Source: Metellina segmentata (lineage: Eukaryota > Arthropoda > Arachnida > Araneae > Tetragnathidae). Taken from it: DNA of 64,000 nucleotides. The stretch covers positions 82,439,627 through 82,503,626 of the forward strand of contig OX375878.1 in NCBI GenBank assembly GCA_947359465.1. Reading direction: 5' to 3'. The position numbers and the translations under genes were made by a program. Shown piece by piece: positions 11,430-22,953 of this stretch (position 1 is its first letter; each line of letters starts with the position of its first letter). The notes under the pieces are model-generated. The model did not search any database and was not told the origin of the DNA. It worked only from the letters and a program-made list of their open reading frames with translations.

Positions 11430-12229
11430 GTAATGAGATCCAATCAAGGTTTTCTAAATTAGTATTTATGCATTCAAAACAAGCAAGTAAACATATATAA
11501 ATCCACACTTAAATTCTTATTTCATTTAGAAACATGTAATGCTCTTATTTGGTTCTTCACCAACCAAGAAACTACCAGTAATTTATCTTAACGGAAATGT
11601 TAAGGGTTATTTATGCAAAAAGTTAGCTATACACATTTGATCCATTGTAAAATAATGAGTTCCCGCAACATCTATAAATTATTTGAATACTTTTTTGTAC
11701 TAAAATTGGTTTGAGGGCAAACGTTTTAGAAATAAAGCATCCTAATATTTATATTAATAGCTCTGCATTCCGGTTTTTTATTGTAAACAAACTACCCGGA
11801 GAAATTATGCTTCCAGTAAGGAATTATTTTGATACAACAGCGCTTAGGCGTTATTTGGCGTTATGTTTTATCATATGCATTTTTTGTGCAGCTAAATAGA
11901 GGTAGAGGTAGTGCTTCCGCAACAATACGTGTTTTCTGTCATCTGGCACGTTTAAAAATTTCTACTCTCGGGAGAATTCCAAAGAATGAATTCAAAATTG
12001 ATGCGTGAAACTTTATTGGTCAACACTAATTTCATTAAACGAAAACAGTGCCAAAACTTTTCAAAGTACTATTTTAACTACATTGAACTGCATTTTAAGG
12101 TAACTGGTTACCTGTATCATGCAAGATAGTTTTGACAACAGAGTTAAAATCACAGACCGTCTGCTTTGTTTGCTTACTCTTAAAATCCATCTCATTATCG
12201 AGATGCTAAAATTGCATTCCAGTAGCATG
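11430..12229. other. AT-rich unique DNA, nothing recognised
   Basis: Apart from the first target-duplication copy of the next SINE at 12219-12229, I see no gene, repeat or inverted repeat here. Confidence 0.5.
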
Positions 12230-12350
12230 CCTTCATTATCCCACCGTGATATAAAATTACGAGGTGTCATCCTCAGATATTTCCCTTCGGAATTGATCCC
12301 GGATCATCACCATTAGCCCGTTGTGTTGTCCTGTAAATTCAACTACAAAA
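12230..12350 (+). mobile_element. SINE family 1, 5'-truncated copy e
   Basis: Only the 3' third of the family is present, from AAAATTACGAGGTG through GATCCCGGA to GCCCGTTGTGTTG. The flanks CCAGTAGCATG (12219-12229) and CCAGAAGCATG (12351-12361) are a probable 11-bp target duplication with one mismatch. That fits insertion by target-primed reverse transcription. Confidence 0.75.
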
Positions 12351-12550
12351 CCAGAAGCATGATAAATTGCATCCCAAATAATCTATAAAGAAAAAAACTC
12401 GCACATTAAAGAGAATCAACTCACACTCGACTAAATTTGAGATGTTTAACAACAACAAAAATGGAGGTCTTATAGGTTACAAGTCGATTTTTATCAGAGA
12501 TATCCACCAAATTTGTCTCCCCAAAGTACCAAGAACTGAAATTTATGAGG

Positions 12551-12589
12551 AGCCCATTAAATGTGAAAGTATTTCACATTTGATGGGCT
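12551..12589. repeat. Short near-perfect inverted repeat
   Basis: The arms AGCCCATTAAATGTGAAA and TTTCACATTTGATGGGCT pair at 17 of 18 positions with a 3-nt spacer. The spacer is too short for a microRNA-type loop. It is geometrically similar to the hairpin at 6511. Confidence 0.8.
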
Positions 12590-12599
12590 GTTAACATTT

Positions 12600-13455
12600 A
12601 ATTTCAATACCGTGAAAAGTTACTTTGTACTGTAGCAAACTGTTTTCAAAGTTTAAAAGCTTTTAAATCTCCTATTTTTATAAAATGTTGCTTAAGAGCC
12701 CAAAAAAGATAAAAAATTTACTTTTGAGCAAGTTAAACATTGGGTATTTGTAATACATTTGTTCCACATGGGGCCCTTCATTTTACTTGGTACTTGTACC
12801 GGAGTGCAGATGTGGGGCTCTAACCAACTGCATATGCTCAGCCCTAGACATGGATAATTGTAGTTACATAAGCTGTTCCAGATCCAGCACTATATTGCCG
12901 GGAGAAAAATCAATTTGAAATTGTTACCGCTTGGTTGCCCAGCGCATCCCGAGAATTCTTGTAATAGCGCGGCTGGCTGACGATTAGAGATAAATATATT
13001 CGCTTATTAAATGGCAATGCAGATATGACAGTCTGCCAGGCTAACTATTAAGAAATCTGGCCTTCCCAATAAGGGCATCGAGTACTATAGTAAATTATGT
13101 GAGAGTTTAATAGTATAGATATAAAAACTTTTGGTGAATCTGTAATAGGGTAGCACTGAATCACGGATTCCATTAGTCTACCTTTATCCATAATTTATTA
13201 AAGAATGAATTTTGAAAATGATTTATCTCTGCCAAATTGCAGAATATGTTCTTTAGAGAGATACGTTCTAATAAAAGAATTATTAACTACTTTTTATTAC
13301 AGAGAATATTTACTTCTGAGTAATCCCTAACAAGTCCCAGCCGCTCGGGATGTCATTGCGCATGCTCGGGGTTTTTTTCTCGGTTTTGCTCTCTTTTTTT
13401 CTTTACTTCCTAAGGAAGTTATTAACCAGCTGTGCACCAATCTTCCAGTTTCCCT
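12600..13455. other. Unique DNA, nothing recognised
   Basis: No coding segment or repeat is recognised up to the target duplication of the following SINE. Confidence 0.45.
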
Positions 13456-13466
13456 GTCTTCTATAG

Positions 13467-13804
13467 ATAATTTTGTAATTTTGTAATTTTAGTTAACGTC
13501 GTACTAGAGCAACACAACGGGCTATTGACGACGGTCCGGGATCAGTCCCTTAAGGGAAAGATCCGAGGACAACACCTCGTAATTTTGAACCACGGTCAGA
13601 TGACGAAGCAACACCTGAACTGGCACCCCACTCTCCAAACTTCCACGCCAACCCAACGTGAGGACTTTCGGCCACGACAGATTTAAAGTGCACCAGCCGC
13701 CTCTACACCATACGCTTACAAACATCCATGCCCGAACCCGGATTCGAACCAGGAACCTTCCGATCTAGAGGCTAACACCTTAACCACTATACCGGTTGGT
13801 CGGC
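13467..13804 (-). mobile_element. SINE family 1, full-length copy b with alternative tRNA-like head
   Basis: The body and 3' end (minus strand) match the family: GGAGAGTGGGGTGCC, CATCTGACCGTGG, GATCCCGGACCGTC and GCCCGTTGTGTTGCTCTAG. The head differs from most copies. It has TATAGTGGTTAAGG as an A box and TGGTTCGAATCCGGG as a B box, with a good tRNA T-arm (CCTGG, TTCGAAT, CCGGG). The 11-bp target duplication GTCTTCTATAG lies at 13456-13466 and 13805-13815. This defines a complete unit of 338 bp including an A/T-rich tail. Confidence 0.88.
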
Positions 13805-13815
13805 GTCTTCTATAG

Positions 13816-13998
13816 AAGGCGCTCTTGCCCAGTTGGTAGAATCTCGGATTAGCAACAGGAGGGTAGCAATTTAGAGACTCGGACCAATCAAAGACTGCCC
13901 TGTATGTGGGGACTTGTACCCTTTAAACATGTTGTGGTCTCAAATGTACTCACGTTGGCATGTTGTGGACATTTGAAGAGTGGGGTGCCACTTGTTTT
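13816..13998 (+). mobile_element. SINE family 1, copy c (3'-truncated)
   Basis: It begins with TTGCCCAGTTGGTAGAAT (A box), then GGATTAGCAACAGGAGGGT. The body segments TCACGTTGGCATG and AGAGTGGGGTGCCA follow, and the match stops there. It abuts the target duplication of the preceding inverted copy. Confidence 0.75.
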
Positions 13999-14169
13999 AC
14001 CGTTATTTGGTGTTAACAGATCTGTTCGTTAGTCCTGGGTTCTATTCTATTAATCCCATCAAGCAAACATGGGATAGATTTACGTGTATAAATAACCTTT
14101 ATAGATACATAAAGAATATTATAACTGCAAACAAGACTTTTATTACATCGCATGTGAGAATCAGTAAGT

Positions 14170-14877
14170 AAATGGTGTCACTTTTGACGGGAAGGTTGTA
14201 TATGAGTGAGATGAAACTGTCTAATAGCTGTAGAAGCGGCTAACAACTAAATATCTATCTCAACTAAATAACAAATTATCTTGTATTATGATATCAAGAA
14301 TAATATATTGACATTGCTGGGTAGAGCTCTATTATTAAACTATTTTTCACTATGCTAATTGTAAACTGTTTTCCAGTATAAAATTGCTTTCAGTTTTAAT
14401 TTCGGTCTATAGTTGTAGTAGTTTCTTATCCCTACTGTAAAAATCCACAATTTTTTGTTCACGTAAGACAAAATCTCCGCTGATAAAATTAATTTGAAGG
14501 GCTTTGGGGGTTAAACAGAGCAATAAGCCACTTTTCAATTTTTTCAGGATGAAATTTAAAACTTCAAAAGCCCAGATCAAATATTCCACAGTTATAATGG
14601 CTTACCCAGTATATTCAAGAAGTCATATTATCTTAAACTTTCAAATAATAAGAACTCATTCAAACAATCAGAAATTCTTTTAATCCTTTTTCATTTTTTT
14701 CCATTACAGAACATATTTCTGTGGCTTTCTTTTAAATCGCTGTATGCTGCCAGGAATTCTTCATTTTAGTTTTTCTTTATAGTGACTGTTTTATTTTTTA
14801 TTAAAAGAATTATGGTCATATATTTACAATACTCTAATATTGGTGAAACTAGAACTTTCACAATTTTTCTATTTAGC
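14170..14877. other. AT-rich unique DNA, nothing recognised
   Basis: There are no domains in the short frames, and no tandem or inverted structure was noticed. Confidence 0.45.
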
Positions 14878-14955
14878 AGTACCTTGATTATCCGTGGTAA
14901 TATGAACGGATACCACCTCGGGTAACCAGATACTCGGATAACATGGACGAAGTAG
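14878..14955 (+). mobile_element. Possible pogo/Tigger-like transposon end
   Basis: CAGTACCTTGATTATCCG at 14878, followed by CGGGTAACCAGATACTCGGATAAC-type sequence, resembles the terminal and subterminal repeats of pogo/Tigger elements. Only one end was found, so this is a fragment at best. Confidence 0.4.
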
Positions 14956-15479
14956 CACATGTATTACAAGTAATTACTACTGGTACAGAAAGATTCATAA
15001 AGCAAGGGTTAAAAAATCTATACTCGAATTTGTCACAGTACGTATTAATTTTAATAATTTTACAGTCAAAACGTGACGTGAGTTAAGTAGTACCTTTTAA
15101 ATTATCGTGAAAATGTCCTCACATCAGCATTTTGATGGCTAAAATAGATACGTCATGAACAAATTGTGCACTTTCATGGCTCTTTATATCGTTCAACTTA
15201 TCTTTATTTTGATAGTCTCTATATTTTACATGCCTGAATGTTCGTTGCAAAATTCTTCACTTTAATCCATTCGTTTTTCCAAATGCTCATGAAAAATGAA
15301 CTGTACTTTATATGTTCTGTATTTAAAGTAAATTCCAATATTTTTAATTTCGTCAAATACATCAAGGGCAACTTAAGACTTTTTTTTAAGTCTAAGTTTT
15401 AGCGTGAGAAATTGTCTATCTAATACGATTATTTTATTCCGATATTCAAAAACCATGAAGCCGCGAAACCAGTGAGATC

Positions 15480-16060
15480 TAACGCAACGATGTCAAATAT
15501 CCAGTTTTGAGCTCCAAATTTCCTCCTTCCGAAACCTCACCCTTCTCTTTTCCGGGGGAAATAAATTCTTCCCTCCATGCTGATCACTTTCCAAAAAAAG
15601 ATATATTTCTTCATTTTGCAGGAACCGGAGCAAAAGAGAATATAAATTCCGTCCGAAGAAAGTGCCAATCATACGGATAACCAAAGCAGAAGAACCAACA
15701 GCAGCAATAGACAAATAAGCCATCCTTTTTCCTTCTGCGGAAGACGAAACCAAAAATAAAAACTCGGAATATCAGGGAGTGGGGTGTAGCCGAGGAAAAA
15801 TGCGGAAATGGAAAAATCTGATTGTGAACGTTATTGATGAAGGAACCGAAAATAGATTTCCGACGTATGTGAAAATTGAGAGTAATCCATTCTTACCCGT
15901 CACTTTCTGATGGGTTGGAAACAAAGCTAGAGAGAGAGAGAATTCAAAAAAATCTTTCTGGAGCGCACGGTCTTTTATTTCGTAATGAAGAATATTCGCA
16001 CTTCTCAATTTCCGCAATTACAAAAATGGCAAAATTGAGAAGTGAAACTTTGAGGACTAA
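15480..16060. other. CpG-richer unique island, candidate regulatory DNA
   Basis: This is a block of more complex, CpG-containing sequence with no recognised repeat. Overlapping open frames on both strands (15493-16106) show no domain and are probably incidental. Confidence 0.3.
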
Positions 16061-16152
16061 GCTGATTGTTTTGGGGTTTTTTGGTTCAATGGCCGCATTT
16101 GTATAAACTACGCCAAACATAAGACAGTGTCATTGGAATTGTGAAAAGAAAG

Positions 16153-16201
16153 GTAAGGTAATTTTAATTAACGTCGTACTATAGAGCAACACTACGGTCT
16201 A
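16153..16201 (-). mobile_element. SINE family 1, extremely truncated insertion d
   Basis: Only about 49 bp of the family 3' end are present (minus strand, GCTCTATAGTACGACGTTAA and the TTACC tail). It is flanked by a perfect 13-bp target duplication TGTGAAAAGAAAG (16140-16152 and 16202-16214). Such a short copy with intact duplications shows aborted target-primed reverse transcription. Confidence 0.88.
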
Positions 16202-16214
16202 TGTGAAAAGAAAG

Positions 16215-18050
16215 AATGAAGAAAAGAAAGTATATAAGAGAAAGATCGTTTTGGTATCCTTGAGTTACGACCACCAAGTATACCATAGGCCGTAAAACCC
16301 ATGTGAAAAGAATAGATCGTTACGGAACATGGGGATCGTGATGCCCGTACACGCCTAAAGAAGATATGCCCCAGAGGAGTTATGGAATAATATTTATGTA
16401 CATATAAATTTTATATAAGGTAGTATCATTTTTATATATTCTATTAATTGACAGCTATAATTGCTTGGGAATTTTAAAATATATACAAATTTATCAAAAA
16501 AAGGTAGGTATTCATTCAGAACTCATAAAAATAAGCATATATCAGCAATACTTATTCCAGATATCATGTCCGTTCTGCAACCAGCAGTTTTCCTTGAATA
16601 ACTTTAATCAAATTAAACAACATATAAGCAACATTCACGTTTCACTATAGTTTGAATTATGGATAGCAAACTTTCATTTCCACTCAGTCACCACTGGGGT
16701 TTTGCCTAAGAGGTTGAATGAAGTAGAGACCATTCCCTATAGAATTTGAAACAGGTTTGGCCAATTTTGTTAACTCGAAATATTAGTCATCACTTCTGTG
16801 TTCTTAAGTTTCAATTTTGTAATTTGCATTCGATTTGCAAACGAAGAATAAATTCATTTTTTCCACCACGTTTTAATCTTAACTATTACGTGAAGAAATA
16901 TTGGTTTTTTGTTTTTGATTAACCAACTTGGCGGCTGTGATAAAACTTACTTCAGTTCTCTTTTAAAAAAACCTCAGTTCTTAAACCTTCTCCTTATTAC
17001 AGCTGGTTTCATCTTCCTAGATTAGTCAATCCTAGGAGCCGATTGCTCTGTAGTTGTCGTAGGTATGGTTTCATTATTCATAGGAAGGCAAATATACAAA
17101 GCGATTGGACATGCATAACGTTAAACACTAACAGACAAGTTGTTTAGTTTCTTAAGTGTATTTAATTTACAAAAAAAGTTAATTTTAAAATAATTTTTCG
17201 ATTGCAACTCACTTTTTCTTGTTTAGCCTTCTATTGCTCACTTCTTTTCTCTTCCAATGATGTGCATACAAAAAGAGTGTGCTCTTAAAAGAGGGCTTTT
17301 AGTATGTAAATCCACGATCTTAAATAAAAAATAATAAATTTTGGAATGAAACACAAAATAAATAAGACCGAAAAAAAATTGAAAATCATTTGGAAAAGTA
17401 ATTGAATTTTTTAAGAAACTAATTTTTTCTTGGAAGATTCTTTCCTTTTTTTTCTGTTTCCTGACACTGATTTGTTTTCGGTTTTTGTACAGCTTGATAA
17501 TAACCTTAGTAATTAGCTTTTTTATTAAATTTCCTATTTCCTCTTAAAAACAAATAATTATTGGTTTTTCTTAATGCAATTCCGTTTAATTAAAACATTT
17601 CCATCTAACTAGAATTTTTCTGAGTCATGTATTTTTTATTTGTCATATTTTTTCTGGAAAGTATAAGCGTTTTTTCTGTTTTCTTTTTAAAACTAGTTAT
17701 CTTTTTATCAAATGGAAATAATTTTATAAATCTTTCAATTTTCATTGGAGTTTAAATTTTTTATATCCAGAAAATAGGATTTAAAATTACTAACCACAGA
17801 AGAATACTGTTTACTTGGTACATTTAATAAACAACAGTCTGGGTCTAATATAGCCTAAAGTATACTTATTTCTTTTTTGTCATAATATTCGTACTTCAAT
17901 ACGTGTAAGAGGTAATATTTTTGAAGTGGTATAATTAGTCAAATCATACTCTTTTATGTAATAAACACAAATTATTCATTACAATTGCAAGACCCCTCCC
18001 AAGTCAATGTTCGATCGAAATGAAACTTAGCATGTAAAGGACATGAAAGG
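16215..18050. other. AT-rich unique DNA, nothing recognised
   Basis: This long stretch is dominated by A/T runs. It shows no convincing gene, repeat family or TIR pair. Confidence 0.5.
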
Positions 18051-18189
18051 ATGAAGACGGGATCATACAATATACGACTTTATTATTATAAAACTATGTC
18101 AGAAAGCTTATAAAGTAGTAAATTACAAAGCTCCTTAGGCGGATAAACATGCCAAGACATGCATTCTACAGCAGCTGCTCCAGATGATC

Positions 18190-18745
18190 AATGCTCCCTT
18201 TCATGCTCAGTGGGAGACAGATCTAGGGATCTATCTGGCCAAGGAAGGCTTTCAACTCCACAGAGGCACTATTCGGAGAGTCGAGCTGTGAGTTTTCATG
18301 CATCATCGTGCAAGGTAAATAGCATCTTGGACACGTGAACGTGCAAGACGAAACAAAGGTTCGCGCGACCTGTTGAACGCATCGATATGCTGCCTTGCTA
18401 CTTATCAGTGCTACCATTACGAAATTCAGACCAAACACAGACAGATGATTCTCAAGTCGTGCCATGCCCTTAGAGTCGACAGACATGGAATGGCACCATA
18501 TCATGTTTGGTGACAAAACTTGCTTTTACCTGGGGCACAGGATCACCGAGTGGAGACACGGTCATAGCTACCATTCTCAGTTTACAGTCGAGCGGCACAA
18601 ATCTGTAACTCTTATTGCAATTCCGTAGGATGGCATCACTTACAACAGCTACTCTCCTCTAGAGCAACGGAGTTTGACAGCACAGTACATACTTCAACGT
18701 GTTGTTTTGCCTTTAAAGCCACGTGTATCTGAGGCTCTAAACTAA
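18190..18745 (+). pseudogene. Tc1-like transposase relic
   Basis: From 18484 a frame reads EWHHIMFGDKTCFYL, then VERHKSVTLIAI, a stop, DGITYNSYSPL and TAQYILQRVVLPL. These correspond to the Tc1 segments around the first catalytic Asp (family FSDESRF, here FGDKTCF), the W-G-I-Y/N-S-R-SPL segment, and TAQRYV...VLP. Sequence before 18484 is probably the N-terminal part but is decayed. The DNARPH and SPDLSPIE segments are missing, so it is truncated and non-functional. Confidence 0.75.
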
Positions 18746-18778
18746 TAACGGCCAGACACACATGACTCTCTTCTTCCA

Positions 18779-18912
18779 CGTGGTACGTTAGCCCAGTTTG
18801 AAGAATAACGGATTAGCAACCGGAGAATTGCAAGTTCAAACCATGGTCCGACAAATACCGTCTTGTATGCGGGGGCTGGAGCACGTTAATTCTTGTCATG
18901 GGCTGAAAGATA
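18779..18912 (+). mobile_element. SINE family 1, head fragment f
   Basis: The head has TTAGCCCAGTTTGAAGAATAA, then GGATTAGCAACCGGAG, a degenerate B box (AAGTTCAAACCATGG), and the family GTCTTGTATGCGGGGGCTGG. It is truncated on the 3' side. It lies directly after the Tc1 relic. Confidence 0.7.
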
Positions 18913-19207
18913 AAAGTATACCAAATTCATGAACATCAAAATCATAGTTTTCGAAAAAATCTTTGAGCTTTTTTGCAGTTGCGTTAAACACTTATTTTTT
19001 TGTTACATGAAATACGTTTTAAGCGTGTTATATTTTAAGTGTAAGTAGAAGTATTTAGATATGCCTAGAGAAGCCGAATGGCTTAGGTTATAACGGTGGT
19101 AACTGGTTGGAAACCTAGAGAAGCCAAGAAGACAATGTTTTGCTACCTTTGTACTTTCCTTGAATACCTTCCTGCCTACTTTGCTACCTTTGAAAGGTAG
19201 GTAGGAA

Positions 19208-19507
19208 GGTATTTCCATTAACGTCAAATAACACAACAGGCTATTGGCGATGATCCTGGATCAAACCCGGAGGGAAAGATCAGAGGACCACATCACGTAA
19301 TTTCGAATCACGTTCCGATGACGAGATAACACCAGATCTGGAATTCCACTCTCCAAACTTCCATACCATTCCAACGTGAGGACATTTAAGGCCACGACAG
19401 ATTTAACGTTCCCCAGCTCCCTTTGTACACGATGGTCTTTGGTAGGATTCGAACGCGCAACCCTCCGGTTCCTAACCCATTGCTCTTCCTACCGGGCTAA
19501 GTGATTA
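19208..19507 (-). mobile_element. SINE family 1, near full-length copy g
   Basis: On the minus strand the copy has the usual head (TAGCCCGGTAGGAAGAGCAA, then GCGTTCGAATCC as B box). The body has CCTCACGTTGGAATGG and GGAGAGTGGAATTCC, and the 3' region has GATCCAGGATCATCGCC and GCCTGTTGTGTTA. Confidence 0.85.
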
Positions 19508-19593
19508 CCGTCTATACAAGAAAACATGTTGCAATAAACAAATCATTTTTAAAAGCTGTATACAACACTGTCCGAATCGTGTGATTTAACATT

Positions 19594-20514
19594 ATGTAGT
19601 CACGGACAAAAATGAACCACCTCCTTTATTTAGAACACTATACTAGAGCGAATTCAAAAGTATCATTCAATAAGAAATAGCGTCCTCTACAAATTCAAAT
19701 GAAAACAAATTACATAAAAAGACGTCTTCGTATAAAATTTTACACAAACAACAAAATTCCGTATGCAAACACCGTGTTTTGACGCTATAATCAGATTTTA
19801 CATCGCTAAATTAGTTTTAATATGAAAATTTCTTGACTTTACTATCTTTATATCCCGAGTTATTTAATACGTTTGTGCTCATTTCAGGAATCATCTGGAA
19901 AAAGAAAGTCGATATTAGTCGATCGAAATTAATTGCATGGTAGTTATGGGTACCCGAATTTCAAATTTTTCAAACGTATTTTCCAGCGTCCGAGAATTTA
20001 TTATATTTATTACGCAAGTGCAAACGATTTGAGAATTGCATTATTATATTTACTATGCAAATGCTTACGATCCGTGAATTACTATACGAGGTGTGTCAAA
20101 CATCTTTTAAGCTTTGGTTGCCTCCTAAAATCGCAATAATGAAGAATTATTTAATGTAGCAAAAAATAATAATCGGAATGAGCTAAAAATTTGTATGGTC
20201 ATACCGATAGAAGTCCTTCTGATTCATAATTTTTTCAAACATTAATTTAATAATTATTATTACATACTAATAACTATTTTTTAAATAAAATATTAAGTGG
20301 ATGTATTTTGGGTTGTTTAACAGTAACGTGGTACAATATACAGTCCTATAGAAATATTATTTAGGAAGATATGCATAAAAGTGTAAGAAACTGATTTAAC
20401 ATTAAGAGCTACAATCTTTCTGTGCTCATAACTTCGAAACAGTGAATTTTCGCTACTGTTAAAATTGCTCAATGAAGAGGGGTGGTTCAGGCTTTTTATT
20501 CGTGACTGTACATA
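19594..20514. mobile_element. TIR element of about 0.9 kb
   Basis: The left end ATGTAGTCACGGACAAAAAT followed by GAACCACCTCC pairs with the right end. Reversed, the right end reads ATGTACAGTCACGAATAAAA and GAACCACCCCTC. The CAGTCACG-type ends next to TA suggest a Tc1/mariner-type non-autonomous element. The 68-codon frame inside (19933-20139) is not a recognised protein. It includes two decayed copies of a segment of about 45 bp (TTATATTTATTACGCAAGTG and TTATATTTACTATGCAAATG). Confidence 0.6.
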
Positions 20515-21070
20515 CTATAAAATTGAGACTAAATAATGACTACAACTTGACATAGAACTTTCATGTTCTAACAGTGCATTTCTTAATCATGAAAAACACA
20601 TTCTAATGGTGAGGCTTCCTTAAAAAATGTAATGAGACTTTACAGTAAATGTTTGGGAGCAACGTGAGTTCGTGAAATTGAGGCAATTTCAAGTTGTTCT
20701 TCAAAAATATTTCATTCAGCAGGACAGAATAATACATTTAGGGAACCACGTTGGAAGTTTTGAAAATGCTGTGGTAAAACAAAGTATTAATGATTAAATA
20801 ACTGTACTTTCTCGAACTGAAAGTCACTTTAAACCGCAAAGTAATTTCTTTCGGAATTCCAACGATTTGTGTGTATAATATTCTATTAATGTATATGAAT
20901 GACCTTTACAAATAAGAAAAAGTTCGTGAATTCATTCATGAACACTAAATAAATGTTTTTTTTTTTTTTAATTTTTAACTAAGTTAAATACAATTTTTCA
21001 ATTAAAATTATCTTCTCTATTCAGTTTTTAACCCCTCGGGTACAGATTTATTTCAAAAAAAGTAGTTGAG
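20515..21070. other. AT-rich unique DNA, nothing recognised
   Basis: No genes, TIRs or repeat-family matches were noticed. Confidence 0.45.
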
Positions 21071-21181
21071 ATTATCGTTTGCACATTAGTTACTGTTATA
21101 TTTTCGCATTATCGTCTGTATACTAATTATTGTTATATTTTAGTACTATCGTTTGCACACTAGTTACTGCTATATTTTCAT
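21071..21181. repeat. Tandem repeat, 37 bp x 3
   Basis: Three consecutive 37-bp units start ATTATCGTTTGCACATTAG, ATTATCGTCTGTATACTAA and ACTATCGTTTGCACACTAG. Each ends with ATATTTT plus three bases. The unit weakly resembles, in reverse, the decayed duplicated segment near 19990-20085. Confidence 0.85.
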
Positions 21182-21424
21182 ATAATTTCATTTGATAAGA
21201 ATGGCAACAGTATGAGAGATATCGCACAGCTTCTGATCTCCGCGTTCATTCCAAAAAAGTATGTTTGATAACGCAGCCGTGTAAATATTTCTATGTATGG
21301 AGTCCGATTAAATAAAGTGTATTTTTGTAGAGAACGCGCGATTGAATAATTTGGTTCAAGGAAGGTTTCATAACACCAATCACTCTTACCATGAACTAGA
21401 ATGTATACAAGTTTAATTTTGTCC

Positions 21425-21512
21425 TAGTTTGAATGACGAGTTAGACTCGTCATTCGTAACATAGGCAACACAAGTACATGACGAGTCTCAGTCGTCAAAT
21501 GTAACCAAGGGT
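21425..21512. repeat. Fold-back related to palindrome-array repeat E
   Basis: AATGACGAG and CTCGTCATT flank a 5-nt loop TTAGA. About 45 bp later CATGACGAGTCTCAGTCGTC follows, ending in AAGGGTTAA. The GACGAG/CTCGTC arms and the GGGTTAA tail are shared with repeat E, but the palindrome centre differs. Confidence 0.55.
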
Positions 21513-21519
21513 TAATCTT

Positions 21520-22950
21520 TTACATTCTGATACGACTCATTAGATTTGAATTTAAGCATATTAATCAATATCAGTATTGAATTCAACAGATCATTAGTTT
21601 CTTCTACTTAATGGGTATCTCAAATATCGAAAAGAATGTACTTTCGAAGTGATTACGTCTTTAGAATCAGACCAGTACTAAGTGGCCAGTAAGGTAGTTG
21701 AGTTTTATGAAAAACTGGACATTGAGTTTGGTTTAGTAATTTCTATATCATCAACGCGAACAAAACCAACCTAATGTCATTCTACAGCTGAGGTAAGACT
21801 TGTTAGGGACGTTAAGTTGGTGAGTCGCGAGTGGAAGATGCTGCGATTTGGGGATTTTCCTCTTCGCTATGCTTGTTTCAAATTAGTATAAGTCGTGACT
21901 CCAAATTGGTCTCAAACGAAAGTTAGCATTGAAATATGTCGATTTAAAGCGTTATGAAATTGAATTCAGCGTTGGATGTGAAACGTGGCTCAAAGTTGAA
22001 AAATGTTAAACATTTCACAATGTCAGCATATCCTTGTCGACAAACCAAAAGCCGATAACCTAACGTGACGTAATTACGTAAAACCATACGGCCGTGTCCC
22101 CGACTCAGCATACACAGTTACATTTTCATTTTATTGATAGATGAATTGATCTGTTCAAAACTACAAATAAAATATTTTATCTGATAATTAAAAGTAATCT
22201 TTTTAAGGCTAAAATCACTTTATGCAAATAATGTGTTAAATTTTGAAGCTCATTTTCTTAAATATAACTTTATCTGAGTTCACAATTTTCGTTTCTAAAA
22301 AAATTTTAAGATAAAATTTGCTGACTAATTTAGAACAATTTTAAAAATATATATAAATGCGTTATTTTTGTATATTATGTATGACAAATAGTATATTTTT
22401 AACTATTTGATATATATATATTATTTGTATATGTAAACTAAACAAACAGCTTGCAAACTCGGAAGGGAAATTATTGAATCTTGGTTTGTGTCAGTCTTAT
22501 GGCGCAAATCCAAATATGAATAAGGTCATTATGATCCTGGAAAAAATTTTTTAATTATAAGTTAACAGACTCCCATTAAGGGTGTTGGATCCATTATCAA
22601 ACCCTAAATGGAATAAAGATCAGAAAATCTAAGCTATGATAAAAATATGACTGTTTCATAATAAACTCACTCTCTTACAATGTGCCTAAGGGGTTCAATC
22701 ACGTTGGAAAAAATGTGATTCTTCTGAATCGATCCAACTGATCTTGGCTGTCAAACATAATGACGATGTTTTATTTCTCATTATATCTGACAGCTTATCA
22801 TTTTTTTGCCTTTCACCCTCTGAGTGACATCTTCACCTAAAGAAGCTCAAAAATTTATTATTTTCATGGTAAATTTTTCCATGGTAATGGCGCTTAATGG
22901 ATATTCTAATTGTTTACGTGACAAGCTCTCCAAAAGTGAAGATTATTCTT
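21520..22950. other. Unique DNA with a possible weak trace of repeat F
   Basis: Around 21645-21680 there is a weak match to repeat F. Otherwise no gene or repeat is recognised. Confidence 0.4.
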
Positions 22951-22953
22951 AAA

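Noticed and set aside
13730..13802. Possible tRNA gene on the minus strand
   Set aside because: The T-arm is good, but no paired anticodon arm or acceptor stem is present, and the sequence is continuous with a SINE body inside a target duplication.
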